The translations under genes and the position numbers were made by a program. 64,000 nucleotides of DNA, taken from assembly GCA_020744225.1 (NCBI GenBank), contig JAGMWG010000021.1, forward strand, positions 744,001-808,000, in the 5' to 3' direction. This document shows positions 20,369 through 29,850 of the stretch, piece by piece (the stretch's first letter is position 1; each line of letters starts with the position of its first letter). Below the pieces are notes generated by a model, which searched no databases, was not told the DNA's origin, and saw only the letters and a program-made list of their open reading frames with translations. This stretch comes from Paraphoma chrysanthemicola (lineage: Eukaryota; Ascomycota; Dothideomycetes; Pleosporales; Phaeosphaeriaceae).

Positions 20369-21835
20369 TCAGGCCATGTACGGTGGCGGCTGGGGTCGAG
20401 CGGTGATGACTGGTGCCGTGTGCGGAAGAGTTGGCTGCTGCGCTGAGAGTGGTTGGTACGTCTCATAGCTCGGAGCCTCAGCGCCTGATCGAAGCAGCGA
20501 TGCCATCGGATCTAGCTCCTGGTATTCAGGTCCAGCCTCTTGGTCTGCGTCGGACGCTTGAATGGCCTCATCCTGAGCTTGCGGTTGGGTCGCGTTCCAG
20601 CCAGATACAATCTGAACTTGGTCCCGGCAGACGATGCCCGAGAATTCGCGTGTAACGCATGTGCCCCAGATTTCTATCTGTAGCTCGTATTCCAAAGCCA
20701 GGCCGTAGCTTGTGAAACTAGGAAGCAGCTTGTCGTGCACCAACGGCACCGCTCCAACCTCGGATAGTGTGAGGCCGTCACGCAGTGGCTTTAGATTCGC
20801 GTCGTCAAACTTCCTATCTAACAGGGTCCATGTATCGCGCACAACTTCGAGCGTTTCTTTGCCATGCCCACTTTGCCCCAGGCGTGGGAGAAATATGTGG
20901 AAAGCGGGAAGGAGCTGCACACGGATTCTGCGCATGTACAAATCTGGAGGCGTTGGCAACGAGGCTGAACGATCGAGATGCTGAAGGCTGATAGTGACAG
21001 GAAGCTCGGCCCCAACAACCAGTACTCGTGCAGGCGTTGCAAGTAGATTGAAGCGAGCAAAAGGGACCTCGGCGAACGATTCAAGGCCAAAGAAGAGCTC
21101 CTTCTCGACCAGTACATCTCTTAACCTTCCAAGCTTACTACTCTCTGCGTAGCCTGGCAGTAATCTGCGGGTCCTTATGAATTTGTATCGACAGCAATGC
21201 TTCGGCAGTTTTGTCCCGAAATCGAGATTGGGCTGGATAAGTGCCATGTCGTACTCTGGTGCTGGAGGGAGAAATTTTAACTCCTGGCGTACCTTCATCT
21301 GCGGGTTTTCTGAAGACGTGGAGGCCAAGGAGACCTCGACATCGTACGTGATGCGTGGGGATAGAGGGCTATTGGCTGTGATGAAGGAACCGCAGCTTGG
21401 GGGAAGGACAAACCCTGGAGAATGTTGAAAGCGTGGGTGATCGTAGGAGTCCTGTGAGCACCACCACGTTCCTCCAGTGTCAGAGGGCGGTGGTAATTCT
21501 ACATTGCTTGGGAATGTGAAATCAAATGGGAGCTCCACCTTGCCATCGCTGGCTGTTCCTTGTCGTAAAATGTCGAAATTCTCGTGTGCTCCTGATGATA
21601 CAAAAAGATCCTTCTGGAAGCTGAAAAAGGCTGGGGTCACGCCATTGGCGTTGTTGTCGTGGACAATGGAGTAGCCTTTGAAGATGACAGTGATGCGCTT
21701 GGGCCGAAGAGTGGGCTCGACTCTGACAATACCCCGGACGCGATCTCCGCACGTGTAGAACGGATGGAGCTCTTCGAAAATGGATATATACAATGGCCGT
21801 TCTTTCACATTGGCCTGCGCCCCAACGAGAGCCAT
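20369..21835 (-). CDS. arrestin-like (alpha-arrestin) adaptor with PPPY tail
   Basis: A single exon gives 488 residues from the ATG at 21835 ('MALVGAQANVKERPLYISIF'); the longer frame upstream starts only at TTG. An arrestin-N beta-sandwich is visible: 'FYTCGDRVRGIVRVEPTL', 'ITVIFKGYSIV', 'LPFDFTFPSNVELPPPSD', 'SPRITYDVEVSLAS'. A second sandwich follows with 'ARVLVVGAELPVTISLQHL'. The C-terminus is Pro/Gln rich and ends 'RPQPPPYMA', a PPxY motif, with a related 'APSYETY' before it. In yeast, alpha-arrestins use PPxY motifs to recruit the Rsp5 ubiquitin ligase to plasma-membrane transporters. That role is inferred here from domain plus motif. Residue-level orthology to a given ART or PalF is not established. 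Confidence 0.85.
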   Translation of the reverse strand: MALVGAQANVKERPLYISIFEELHPFYTCGDRVRGIVRVEPTLRPKRITVIFKGYSIVHDNNANGVTPAFFSFQKDLFVSSGAHENFDILRQGTASDGKVELPFDFTFPSNVELPPPSDTGGTWWCSQDSYDHPRFQHSPGFVLPPSCGSFITANSPLSPRITYDVEVSLASTSSENPQMKVRQELKFLPPAPEYDMALIQPNLDFGTKLPKHCCRYKFIRTRRLLPGYAESSKLGRLRDVLVEKELFFGLESFAEVPFARFNLLATPARVLVVGAELPVTISLQHLDRSASLPTPPDLYMRRIRVQLLPAFHIFLPRLGQSGHGKETLEVVRDTWTLLDRKFDDANLKPLRDGLTLSEVGAVPLVHDKLLPSFTSYGLALEYELQIEIWGTCVTREFSGIVCRDQVQIVSGWNATQPQAQDEAIQASDADQEAGPEYQELDPMASLLRSGAEAPSYETYQPLSAQQPTLPHTAPVITARPQPPPYMA

Positions 21836-22338
21836 TGTTACGCCTGATGTAGGGCTCGGCTGTAAGTGGCGATGATCGAGAGCGGGGAAGAGTAAGCACT
21901 TCGCGAGCAAAGAAATGTAGGTAGAAACGCGAGGCTTTAAACAGGATATGAGTAAAGCTTCAGTGCGCTCGTTTGGGAGTTATAATGCGAAGACGGAACA
22001 AAGCACTTGGCCTCATCATGAGGGATGCACCGTCTTGGGAGACGGCTTCCAAGACTTTCGTCAGGCACTCACGTGAACGTGAGACCAATGGCTGTGACTA
22101 CTGCATCTCCGGGGCAAAGACTCGGGGTAGCTCAGCCACGACTGTGCCGCAGGAATCGGCTTATTCATTTACCAGGGCTGCACAGGATGTGTAATGTTGG
22201 TTATGGCTGGTGTGGGTAGCGCTCATTGGTGGAGCGCGTGGTGGTCGTAGTCAACGTCATGATGTTAGTGGAAAAGCGCGACTCGCGAACTTTTGGAGAC
22301 CGGTCGGTGCTGTCCACTCCCCACGACAACCACTCACT
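21836..22338. promoter_or_regulatory. divergent promoter region, arrestin-like gene / CBP3
   Basis: These 503 bases lie between two start codons on opposite strands. No gene-like frame is present; two overlapping 60-75 codon frames are chance. Confidence 0.4.
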
Positions 22339-23343
22339 ATGGCGTCAAATTTCACCTGCAGAGCTTGCTCGAAAGCATTGTCTAGAGCGAAAGGATCCGG
22401 TTTGAAGGTACTTTAGCTGTGCCCAGTCGGCAGAAACGTAGTTGACAGTAACAGGCCACCCATCGACAAAACCTCCGCAGCGCTCAAAGAAGCTTCTCCT
22501 CAACCACACCGACTCTCTACAATGTATCGCACAGCCTCAGCGCCGAGAGACGCCCAGATGGTGTCAAGGAAGGATTTTCCAGCACCATTGGAATTGCCCA
22601 GAAACTGCGCGAAAAAGCACCACTCATGACGGAGACCTACGTCGCATATGGCGCAACACGAGATTTGATCAAGGAGTGCACGAGGCCGGGCGAATACAGC
22701 ATACCACAGGCGCTAGAGAAGAACGGAGAGATCCCAACCGATGCCAATGGAGTGCACCTAGGCGAGGGCGAAGGTTGGTGGTATGAGAGTATGCACTGCC
22801 ACCATTTACAACGCACGGGACAAGCTAATACGCACAGCACTTGGCCTCACCCCTACGTTCTCGAACTGGGCGCAAATCACATTCATCCACATGTACATGC
22901 TCCAGGTCCGCTTTCGCATGTTTCCCAAGACACACGCTCCGGTCTGGATCCAGCACATCACCAATCATGCCTTCTATGCCGCCGAAGACCGCCTCGTAGT
23001 GTGGCACAAGTTCAATGCGAACACGCTCCGACAGAAACACCTGAAGGACATGTTCGCGCAATGGCGGGGTGTCCTCCTGTCATACGACGAGGGCCTTGTC
23101 AAGGGAGATGCGATGCTGGCTGCGGCGATCTGGAGGAACCTTTTGGGCAGCAGAGAGGACGTAGACTTTGACAAGCTGGCGCAAATTGTAGGCTACATGC
23201 GAAAGGAGTTGAAGAGACTGGACAATGCGAAAGATGACGAGGTCGCAAATGGGGAATGGAAGTTCAGTGGAAACCCAGGAGATCTGGCTAGTATGGTCAA
23301 GACACCAAGCAGACTGATGGCCAGTGAAGGCGCAAAGGCGTGA
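22339..23343 (+). CDS. CBP3: cytochrome bc1 assembly chaperone CBP3 (Ubiq_cyt_C_chap domain)
   Basis: Three exons (22339-22407, 22455-22788, 22838-23343) encode 302 residues. The N-terminus 'MASNFTCRACSKALSRAKG' and the Arg/Ser-rich 'RQNLRSAQRSFSST' look like a mitochondrial presequence. After it come 'AYGATRDLIKECT', 'TPTFSNWAQITFIHMYMLQV' and 'HITNHAFYAAEDRLVVWH', the core of the ubiquinol-cytochrome c chaperone domain. In yeast Cbp3 binds Cbp6 at the mitoribosome tunnel and assists cytochrome b translation and assembly. Both introns keep phase (the second splits a Thr codon). The next gene starts 390 bp downstream on the same strand. Confidence 0.92.
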
Positions 23344-23732
23344 GGCTATTGTGGCAGTTAGATCTCACTACTCCACTTCTTTTAACACGGTGTACGATAT
23401 TCGCTGTACTATCATTAGGATGAAGGTGTCCTGGAAGCGGCGGACAATTCGCACAATGAATCACGAAACATTTTTGCGCAATTACACTGTGTGCCAAAAT
23501 CTTTTCGCAACAAGTATGCGACCAGCTACAACACGAGTTGTGGTGAAGTTTGGTCTGGCCGTGGTGAATGCTTGATGCTAGTTCGAGTTGGGATAGCTCT
23601 AAACGTTCGCGACCGCGGTTCCCCAAAGCCTTTGTGCATAACCCTCCGACCTGCACCTCCGGGTGCTCTCATCCTTCGCACTCGGAAATACAGACTTCCT
23701 CAACCTCAGATCTGCCATCACACCTCATCACA
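23344..23732. other. intergenic CBP3 / CEG1
   Basis: These 389 bases separate two plus-strand genes. An open frame from 23,568 runs into CEG1 in frame, but the CEG1 family N-terminus begins at the ATG at 23733. Nothing else is seen. Confidence 0.45.
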
Positions 23733-25010
23733 ATGCCGTCCACCGCCCCGTCGCACGCGCCGCCGCCGCCCATGCCAGGCACCCTCGTCCCAAACGAAGA
23801 CGCGCATTATCTGAGAGGCGTAGTCGCAGACACTCTCGACCGTGACAACACCCGGTTTCCAGGCGCGCAACCCGTTTCTTTCGCGCGCGAACACGTCAAG
23901 GAGCTACAGCAGCAAGAGTACTTCATGTGCGAGAAGACGGACGGCCTGCGTTGTCTACTCTTTCTCTACTGGCATGACAACGGAGTCGCAATCGAGCCAG
24001 TGACCTTTCTTATTGATCGGAAAAACAACTACTATAACGTCCAACCGCCCTTGTGGATACCGTTCTACGAATACCCGAATGACCCCGATAAGTTTTTGTT
24101 TGGCACAATACTGGATGGAGAGCTGGTGCACGATCAGTATCCTGGCGAGGCGGCTCCGCGGCTCAACTTCTACGTTTTCGACTGCCTAGCGGTCAATGAC
24201 CAGAATGTCACAGGCAAGTCGTTGGATAAGCGGCTTGGTAGATTCCAGGAGTGGGTCTTGAAGCCGTACCACAAGAAGCTCACGTCGACACCGAACCCCG
24301 ACTTGCGCCCCTTCGCGCTCAAAGAGAAAAAGACATACCCCGCATACTCGATCCGACAGATGTTTGACAACGTCCTCCCGACACTCAAACACGGCAACGA
24401 TGGCCTGATCTTCACCTGCAAATCCACGCGCTACGAATTTGGCACCGACAGACACATTCTTAAGTGGAAGCCACCTCATGAAAATACCATCGACTTCAAG
24501 CTTCGTCTCGGCGACTTCCCACTCATCGACCCCGAGGACGGCGAAGAAGGACTCATCCCCGATTACGATGCCATGCCAACCTCGTTCCAACTCCTCGTCT
24601 ACTCTGGGGGCAGTGGTAAAGACAAGTATCAGTACTTCGCCGAGCTGGCCATCACACCACAAGAGTGGGAGCTTCTCAAGGGCCTCCAACAGCGCCTCGA
24701 CGGCCGCATCATCGAATGCTACCGCACTCCGGCCGGGCAGTGGAAATACAAACCCGAAGGCGACGGCACACCGCGATGGCGCGACGATAAAAAAGATGCG
24801 AATCACATCTCGACGGTGAACAGCGTTCTCGAGAGTATCGAGGCGCCGGTGACGGAGGATATGTTGCTGCAGAACGAAGAGCCGATCAAGAAGGCCGTGT
24901 ATTTCATGCAGGGTAGAGGAGATAAATATCAGCCTCCACAGCAGCAGCATGATGGCGAGCGGGATGCGAAGAAACGCAAGTACAGCGAGACGGGGTCGAA
25001 TGGGTACTAG
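23733..25010 (+). CDS. CEG1: mRNA guanylyltransferase (capping enzyme alpha subunit)
   Basis: A single exon of 425 residues. The nucleotidyltransferase motifs are in order: motif I 'CEKTDGLR' with the GMP-accepting Lys68, motif III 'FLIDRKNNYY', motif IIIa 'GTILDGELVHD', motif IV 'GNDGLIFTCK', motif V 'ILKWKPPHENTIDF', and motif VI near 'GRIIECYRTPAGQWKYKP...RWRDDK' (OB-fold domain). The protein transfers GMP to the 5' diphosphate end of nascent Pol II transcripts in the nucleus, normally together with a separate triphosphatase (Cet1) in fungi. A Pro-rich N-terminus and a basic 'KKRKYS' near the C-terminus (likely nuclear signal) flank the core. The start at 23733 matches the usual length; upstream in-frame codons have poor family fit. 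Confidence 0.95.
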   Translation: MPSTAPSHAPPPPMPGTLVPNEDAHYLRGVVADTLDRDNTRFPGAQPVSFAREHVKELQQQEYFMCEKTDGLRCLLFLYWHDNGVAIEPVTFLIDRKNNYYNVQPPLWIPFYEYPNDPDKFLFGTILDGELVHDQYPGEAAPRLNFYVFDCLAVNDQNVTGKSLDKRLGRFQEWVLKPYHKKLTSTPNPDLRPFALKEKKTYPAYSIRQMFDNVLPTLKHGNDGLIFTCKSTRYEFGTDRHILKWKPPHENTIDFKLRLGDFPLIDPEDGEEGLIPDYDAMPTSFQLLVYSGGSGKDKYQYFAELAITPQEWELLKGLQQRLDGRIIECYRTPAGQWKYKPEGDGTPRWRDDKKDANHISTVNSVLESIEAPVTEDMLLQNEEPIKKAVYFMQGRGDKYQPPQQQHDGERDAKKRKYSETGSNGY

Positions 25011-25760
25011 AAAGGTCCGAAGAGCCTAAGAGGAACGGACAAGCAATGGGTCAAGGGATTGAGGCCATGGTGACGCTGTTGGACTGGTGTTTTGGATTTT
25101 GCGTATCTGTATGATCGCATGGTAGTCGCACTGCTACACGCACATTATGGGTACAGGTCGATAAGATGGGTTTTGGCGTTACTGGGATTCAGGTTATAAG
25201 ATACCCAAGCTTTGGTCGCGGAGACCAGACTGTTTTACGTAGAATAATGCATCGCTACGCACATCTCTTCTCAGGTTCTATTGAACATCGAATCTTGTCC
25301 ATTACGCATGGCTATCATACTATGCATGTGAGTACTAAGTCCGCCAAAACCTGTGTGTTCGACATGTTAAGTAGAGATGTCATCGGGAACTCTGATTTCT
25401 CCCATGTATAATTGTTCGTACGCTCCATGTAGTGTTGTCATGTGATGTTGGTCTATCACTTGTGATCGAAGTGTTCAGAGTACCCATTGCCCGTGAATGT
25501 GCATGTCCGTCCTGAATCCTGACCTAGTGATTTCCTCATACAATTCGCGACCCGCACATGCTCAGCTATTCACTGCCCAGCTTCTGACCTGCCATGATCC
25601 GTCTGTTTGCAAAGGAGCTTTTGATGCTAGGCTCAACTCTAGGATATGCCTCTGGATCTTGTCGGTTGAATTCTTGCAAGACGTAAGTCTCCCAACCGCT
25701 TCGTGGCAACTCCATGATAGCGGAAAGGTCTACTGGCGCAAGCCGACGATGTTCGTACCA
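25011..25760. other. intergenic, no gene seen
   Basis: About 750 bases lie between the convergent ends of CEG1 and the F-box-like gene. Short frames only, with no motifs or repeats that I can defend. Confidence 0.5.
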
Positions 25761-26473
25761 TCAGGGAAAATAGACCTTGATAGTAATGGCGGCTCCGAGA
25801 TCTTTGAGTTGGCTATATAGGGCCAGACTTCGCTCAAGTGTTTCAAGCGTCGTGTCACTCAACTGGTTGTAGAGCATGAATGTAACCTTGGGGGTTCTGG
25901 TTTCTTTGGATCCAAAGATTGCCTTGATGCCTGCTGGGCTCAGACGGAGTTCATGGACTCGACTATAGTCGTTACGCCATGGGTCCGGTCGCTTGTCGTG
26001 CCGATCGCACATGTCGAGAAAGAACGTGACAGACGTAATAAATGGTCGCGGCTTGACTCCGATGAAGAATTGGTCACATTCGAAGTAGTGCTTTAAATAA
26101 TCCTCGTCCAGAGTCTCAATGTAAGCACCCGCAAGCCGATAGAAGGCTATTCTGCCGACTCTCGAGGCATTTCATCGCCCATGAACTCCGAATCGACGAA
26201 GTGTAGTTGAGGATAGATATCTAGCGCCTTCTCACGTTGGTTCACGGGAAAGCCATACTCGGAGCACCAACCCTCTGGGTCTGATTCTAGATCCTCTTCT
26301 AACACCTCTGTTGCTCGCCATGGTCGCTCATTTGTCAAGTGGTTATACTTCTCGAGGTCTTTGGTCCATAGAAGATTGTAGATCATGTCTCGCAACTCTC
26401 GTGGTAGCTTTCCATGGATCGCATCCGCAAGCAGTCGGCAAACGTATTTGGACCGATCCCCGATTGCGGTCAT
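25761..26473 (-). pseudogene. fungal F-box/2EXR-like gene with an internal frameshift
   Basis: From an ATG at 26473 the frame reads 'MTAIGDRSKYVCRLL' and then 'GKLPRELRDMIYNLLW', the leucine/arginine helix typical of the large family of fungal F-box-like/2EXR proteins, and continues to 'FVDSEFMGDEMPRESAE' before a TAG at 26147. The adjoining frame resumes at once with 'AFYRLAGAYIETLDEDY' and continues to a stop at 25761 ('AAITIKVYFP'). No GT-AG intron of workable size bridges the break. Removing two bases near the TAG would restore one frame of about 236 codons. It is either a recently broken copy or an assembly error; nothing else in either half is degraded. Function is unknown; family members are often lineage-expanded. 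Confidence 0.6.
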
Positions 26474-26492
26474 AGTGACCCTGAAAAGTCCG

Positions 26493-26814
26493 TCAGTTGC
26501 CGGTGTGTAACAAGTAATCATCACCTCTCACATACTCTTTGGCCACTTTGACCTTGTCCTTCGCTCCCTGGATACGCTGCTGCAAGTGCGCCATTTCGGT
26601 GTTGAGCACATTGAGGCTGTGCATAATCAGCCAGTCACCAAAGAAAATACCAGGAACGCCTAAGACGAACCAACTTTGCTCCTTAAGGTGTACAGCGTTA
26701 GCACTGATTTGACGTCAGCATTGGAGCTGATTAAGTAGCGTTGTTGACCTGCCTGTTCACGCGGTCAAGTAGGACAGCTTGCTGTCTGTCCTCGGGCGTC
26801 GTGCGGTCAGCCAT
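26493..26814 (-). CDS. small predicted single-pass membrane protein (84 aa)
   Basis: Two exons (26814-26749 and 26681-26493) are joined across a 67-nt intron (GTCAAC...TGCTAACG...CTTAAG) with a textbook branch site, keeping phase. The product starts 'MADRTTPEDRQQAVLLDRVN', has one hydrophobic segment ('SWFVLGVPGIFFGDWLIMHS', residues 25-44), and then a heptad-like amphipathic helix ('TEMAHLQQRIQGAKDKVKV'). I do not recognise a family. It ends only 20 bp before the ATG of the F-box-like gene on the same strand, so the two share a very short spacer. The splicing evidence makes a real gene plausible, but the C-terminal residues after 'EYV' could be altered by a further intron (GTGAGA donor there). 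Confidence 0.5.
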
Positions 26815-27095
26815 GGCGTCCTGTCCGATGGGTATGGTTGATTGATTTGGCAGAAGTGAAGTCAATGGTGAGGGTAACGAGGTGACGAAGAAGTGGTGCC
26901 CTCGCTAACGCGGCAGAGGATGGAGCGAGAGAGAACCAAACGCGCTATCACGTGCTCGTCGTTATAGTAGAAAGAAATCTTAATTAGGGTATCGACAAAG
27001 GAGAAAAGACGCTCAAACATTGGCCAAGCCGATAAGACTTGACATTACAGCCTTCGACTTAGAACCGCAGTCGCCAGAATTCGCCCACAGCAACC

Positions 27096-28349
27096 TCATA
27101 TCGCCGCCTCCTCAGCCGTAAGCTTGGTGTCCGTGACTTTGGCTCCCACCAACGTCGCATTTCCACTCATTCCAAGCATGTAATCGCGTCCCTTGAGCAA
27201 CCACACGGCCCAGCTCGGGAAGCGCCAACCCATGACTGCGCCGACACCGCCCGATGTACCGAACGGCACGATCATACCCTCTCGCGGGTCAATCTTGTAG
27301 ACGCGGTCTTTACCCTTGGGCTTCTCGTCTGGTAGCATGGGGTTGTAGGCTAGCAGATCGCGCTTCATGTTGACTGCGAGGACTGGGAATGCTTGGAGAA
27401 TATCCCAAACGTTGTTGCGCGAGTACGACCCGATGTCACCAAAAGCGTAGACACGCGGGCCAGCAACGTCGACACGAAGGGTGTCACTTGTCTTGATGTA
27501 GTTTCTTTCATCAAGGAGGCTGTCGGGTATCCATGATGAGTTCGGCAATACCCCGTAGGCGGGAACATAAAGATCGGCCTCGAGTTTGTCGCCCTTGGCG
27601 AGTGTCACAATAGTACGTCCTTGTCCATCTTCCTTGGTATCGGTGACACGAGAGTTGTAGAGTACATCTACACCGAGGGCCTTCAGCTTCTGCTCTGCAG
27701 TCTTTCCGATGGCGGGTCGCAGCGGTGTCAGAAGGCGGTCGTCAGCTGTGATGATGGTGATGTTGACTTTGCGAGGGGAATTGCTGAACCATCCCGGCTT
27801 GCCGTTGCGGTGTTCAGCAACCTCTGCAGCGAATTCAAGGGCTGTCGGACCACCACCAACGATGATGATGTCTTTCGCCGACTTCACTTTAGTGTTGGTA
27901 TCCTCAATGGCCTTTCGCACCTCTTCAGATCCTGCACTCTGAGAGAATGATGGGTGGTAGGTTTTACTACCAGTCGCTACAACAAGAGCATGGTAAGAAA
28001 GCTGTTCTTCCTCCAAAGTCTTTCCGCTCTTGTACGACACGGTCCGTGCGTTTGTGTTGATGCCTGTGGCAGCAGCCTCAACAAAAGTAAAGTCTTCTGG
28101 TGAATACTGCTTGAAGCCCTCTTTGATCTCAAAGAAGAGTTTGTCGGCCGCCATGCGTTGGGTTGAGGCTGACGGGCGCGGCGAACCCACCCTGAAGAAC
28201 CATTGTGCGGAGGGGTTGATGAGGTAAAGGTGGTATTTTGCGTTGCCCTTGGCCTTGAGCGCAGGGAGTGTGTGTTTTAAGAAATTGTGAGCTGCCATCA
28301 AGCCAGCAGAGGCTCCGCCAACAACGACGATGTTGCGTTGCTCAGCCAT
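27096..28349 (-). CDS. AIF/FSP1-like NAD(P)H:FAD oxidoreductase
   Basis: A single exon of 417 residues from the ATG at 28349 ('MAEQRNIVVVGGASAGLMAA'). The first Rossmann fold (GGASAGL) binds FAD, and a second dinucleotide fold, 'DIIIVGGGPTALEFAAEVAE', binds NAD(P)H. 'VYAFGDIGSY' is the C-terminal FAD motif. The order and length match AIFM2/FSP1 (AMID) type oxidoreductases, which reduce quinones at membranes; yeast Aif1 is a looser relative. No N-terminal mitochondrial presequence or myristoylation glycine is visible, so location is open. The longer upstream frame starts only at TTG and is not used. Confidence 0.9.
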   Translation of the reverse strand: MAEQRNIVVVGGASAGLMAAHNFLKHTLPALKAKGNAKYHLYLINPSAQWFFRVGSPRPSASTQRMAADKLFFEIKEGFKQYSPEDFTFVEAAATGINTNARTVSYKSGKTLEEEQLSYHALVVATGSKTYHPSFSQSAGSEEVRKAIEDTNTKVKSAKDIIIVGGGPTALEFAAEVAEHRNGKPGWFSNSPRKVNITIITADDRLLTPLRPAIGKTAEQKLKALGVDVLYNSRVTDTKEDGQGRTIVTLAKGDKLEADLYVPAYGVLPNSSWIPDSLLDERNYIKTSDTLRVDVAGPRVYAFGDIGSYSRNNVWDILQAFPVLAVNMKRDLLAYNPMLPDEKPKGKDRVYKIDPREGMIVPFGTSGGVGAVMGWRFPSWAVWLLKGRDYMLGMSGNATLVGAKVTDTKLTAEEAAI

Positions 28350-29124
28350 GTTGTCGAAAAGGTTCTCACGAAAACAGATGTTGTAGAAGAGCTTGGCTGG
28401 CAAAATGCTGGAGGATACCAGGACAGTACGGAGCGTCAGTACGGAGCCGGAGAGGAGTGAGTATAGGTAGAGTAGTATGCGTGCCTTGTGCTGCGCTATG
28501 CCTTCAAGGTAGACAGCTGCTACATATACTCCCCAACCACAAACAAACGGAGGAACATTTTGGCCGCAAAATTGCGCCGGACGAAAAGCCGAGCAGCAAA
28601 AGACTCTCGCTCCTAATTGTTCCTGCCATTATTCGTCATCTTCACTGTCCCTTCCTCATTTTCAGATCAAAAATTGGTGCGTGGCTTGAGTAACGAGGAA
28701 AATTGGTCAGCGTAAGCATTCACAATCGCCAAATGCGGTTGCACGGAACTGCGCAGATCCGGAGCCGTGGACGCTGAGAAATCCCCCGCAAGGCTGATTG
28801 TGGGTCTGCGCGTCAGCATTGATTGGTGGCTGTCTCGGGTCTGTCCATTCGGCCCGATGCCGACCACTTTCAGCCTAAACAGTATCAGACCTATGCTAGT
28901 CATCCACATCTCCAAATCTGAAGGCCACTTCAACGCGAACGCCATAGAAGTTCTAAAGTAAGTCACCAGACAGATAGCTGGCAAAGTACGATACAAGAAG
29001 GTCCCATCAGTCACTGCTTGACCATTATCACCACCGATCATCGCTACACCGGGGCGCATGCCCCTTGAAGCTCTCTGCTCTGTATGCTCAACGGTGCTCA
29101 TTCATGTCGTTCATTCGATTCATC
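28350..29124. other. intergenic, no gene seen
   Basis: About 775 bases lie upstream of the FSP1-like gene and downstream of the decayed RBR gene. Overlapping frames of 60-144 codons have no family features. Confidence 0.45.
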
Positions 29125-29850
29125 TGATTCGTGTCCGTAGTGGATATGCTCATATACCCACTCCCTCGATGGGGAGACAGCCCGATGATCCCAATCAAGG
29201 GACCAGTCGCAGCTGCTGCACACGATGTGTTCACGCCCATGTACTTTCTCCAACAGCGACGTTCTTGTACTTGTCGAGATATACTTCGTCTTCCCTGCTC
29301 ATTCGCACATGCTGTCCGTAGCTGACACAGTTCCAGCCGACGTGGGCCTCCAAGTGGCAAGATGTGCATGTTTGTTCCAGACAGGTAGGGCATGTGAAGA
29401 TGTTGTACGTGGTATCTCGCATGTATATGGTTTTGCAGTCTGGCGTTCGGCAATAGCGGTAGGTCGCACCCTTTGACCGGATAAAGTAGCGCAGAGACGC
29501 CTTCAGCAATGCGTCGAACGTCGTTATGGGGACATATTTGCGCACTTCGGGGTTAGTTCAGGAGCTCTTACACGTTTTGTGCCATCATATAAATGGGAAA
29601 TGATTACTCTTCAGATCAGTCGCCGAGACCTGTATCTGGTGGTTGAAACACTCCCTGCACCGAATGTGGCCGCACGAAAGTGCAAAGTCCTTCGACTCCT
29701 CACCACACTGAGGACATTTTGAAGTCACCGAAGCGGAACCTTGACGAAAGGGTAGACCGAGCTGCCTTGTCAGGGTGTCTGCTTCAGGCTCTTCTCCACA
29801 TTGTTCAAGCTGACGTTGGATTCTCCGAGCTTCCCTTGGAGCTTGCCTAG
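29125..29850 (-). pseudogene. decayed RBR (RING-IBR-RING) E3-ligase-like gene
   Basis: On the minus strand a RING1-like piece is readable ('KCPQCGEESKDFALSCGHIR' then 'CRECFNHQ', about 29720-29608). A 63-nt intron (29545-29607, with a CTAAC branch) leads into 'KYVPITTFDALLKASLRYFI' and an IBR domain: 'YRYCRTPDCKTIYM', 'FTCPTCLEQTCTSCHLEAHV', 'GWNC'. The RING1 half lacks its last cysteine pair. After 'VYLDKYKNVAVGEST' the frame stops. Remnants of RING2 appear only in another frame ('HIVCSSCDW' ... 'WVYEHIHYGHES'), without the catalytic Cys and Cys/His core. This looks like a gene losing its ligase function; a hidden intron cannot supply the missing core. Assembly error is less likely because several parts are affected. 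Confidence 0.55.

Noticed and set aside
22626..23171. 181-codon plus-strand frame over CBP3
   Set aside because: Its first part is real CBP3 exon 2, but it then reads through the intron into the wrong frame; splicing at 22789-22837 explains the gene.
24186..24950. 254-codon frame antisense to the guanylyltransferase gene
   Set aside because: It mirrors the strong third-base bias of CEG1, has no motif, and the plus strand carries all capping-enzyme motifs.
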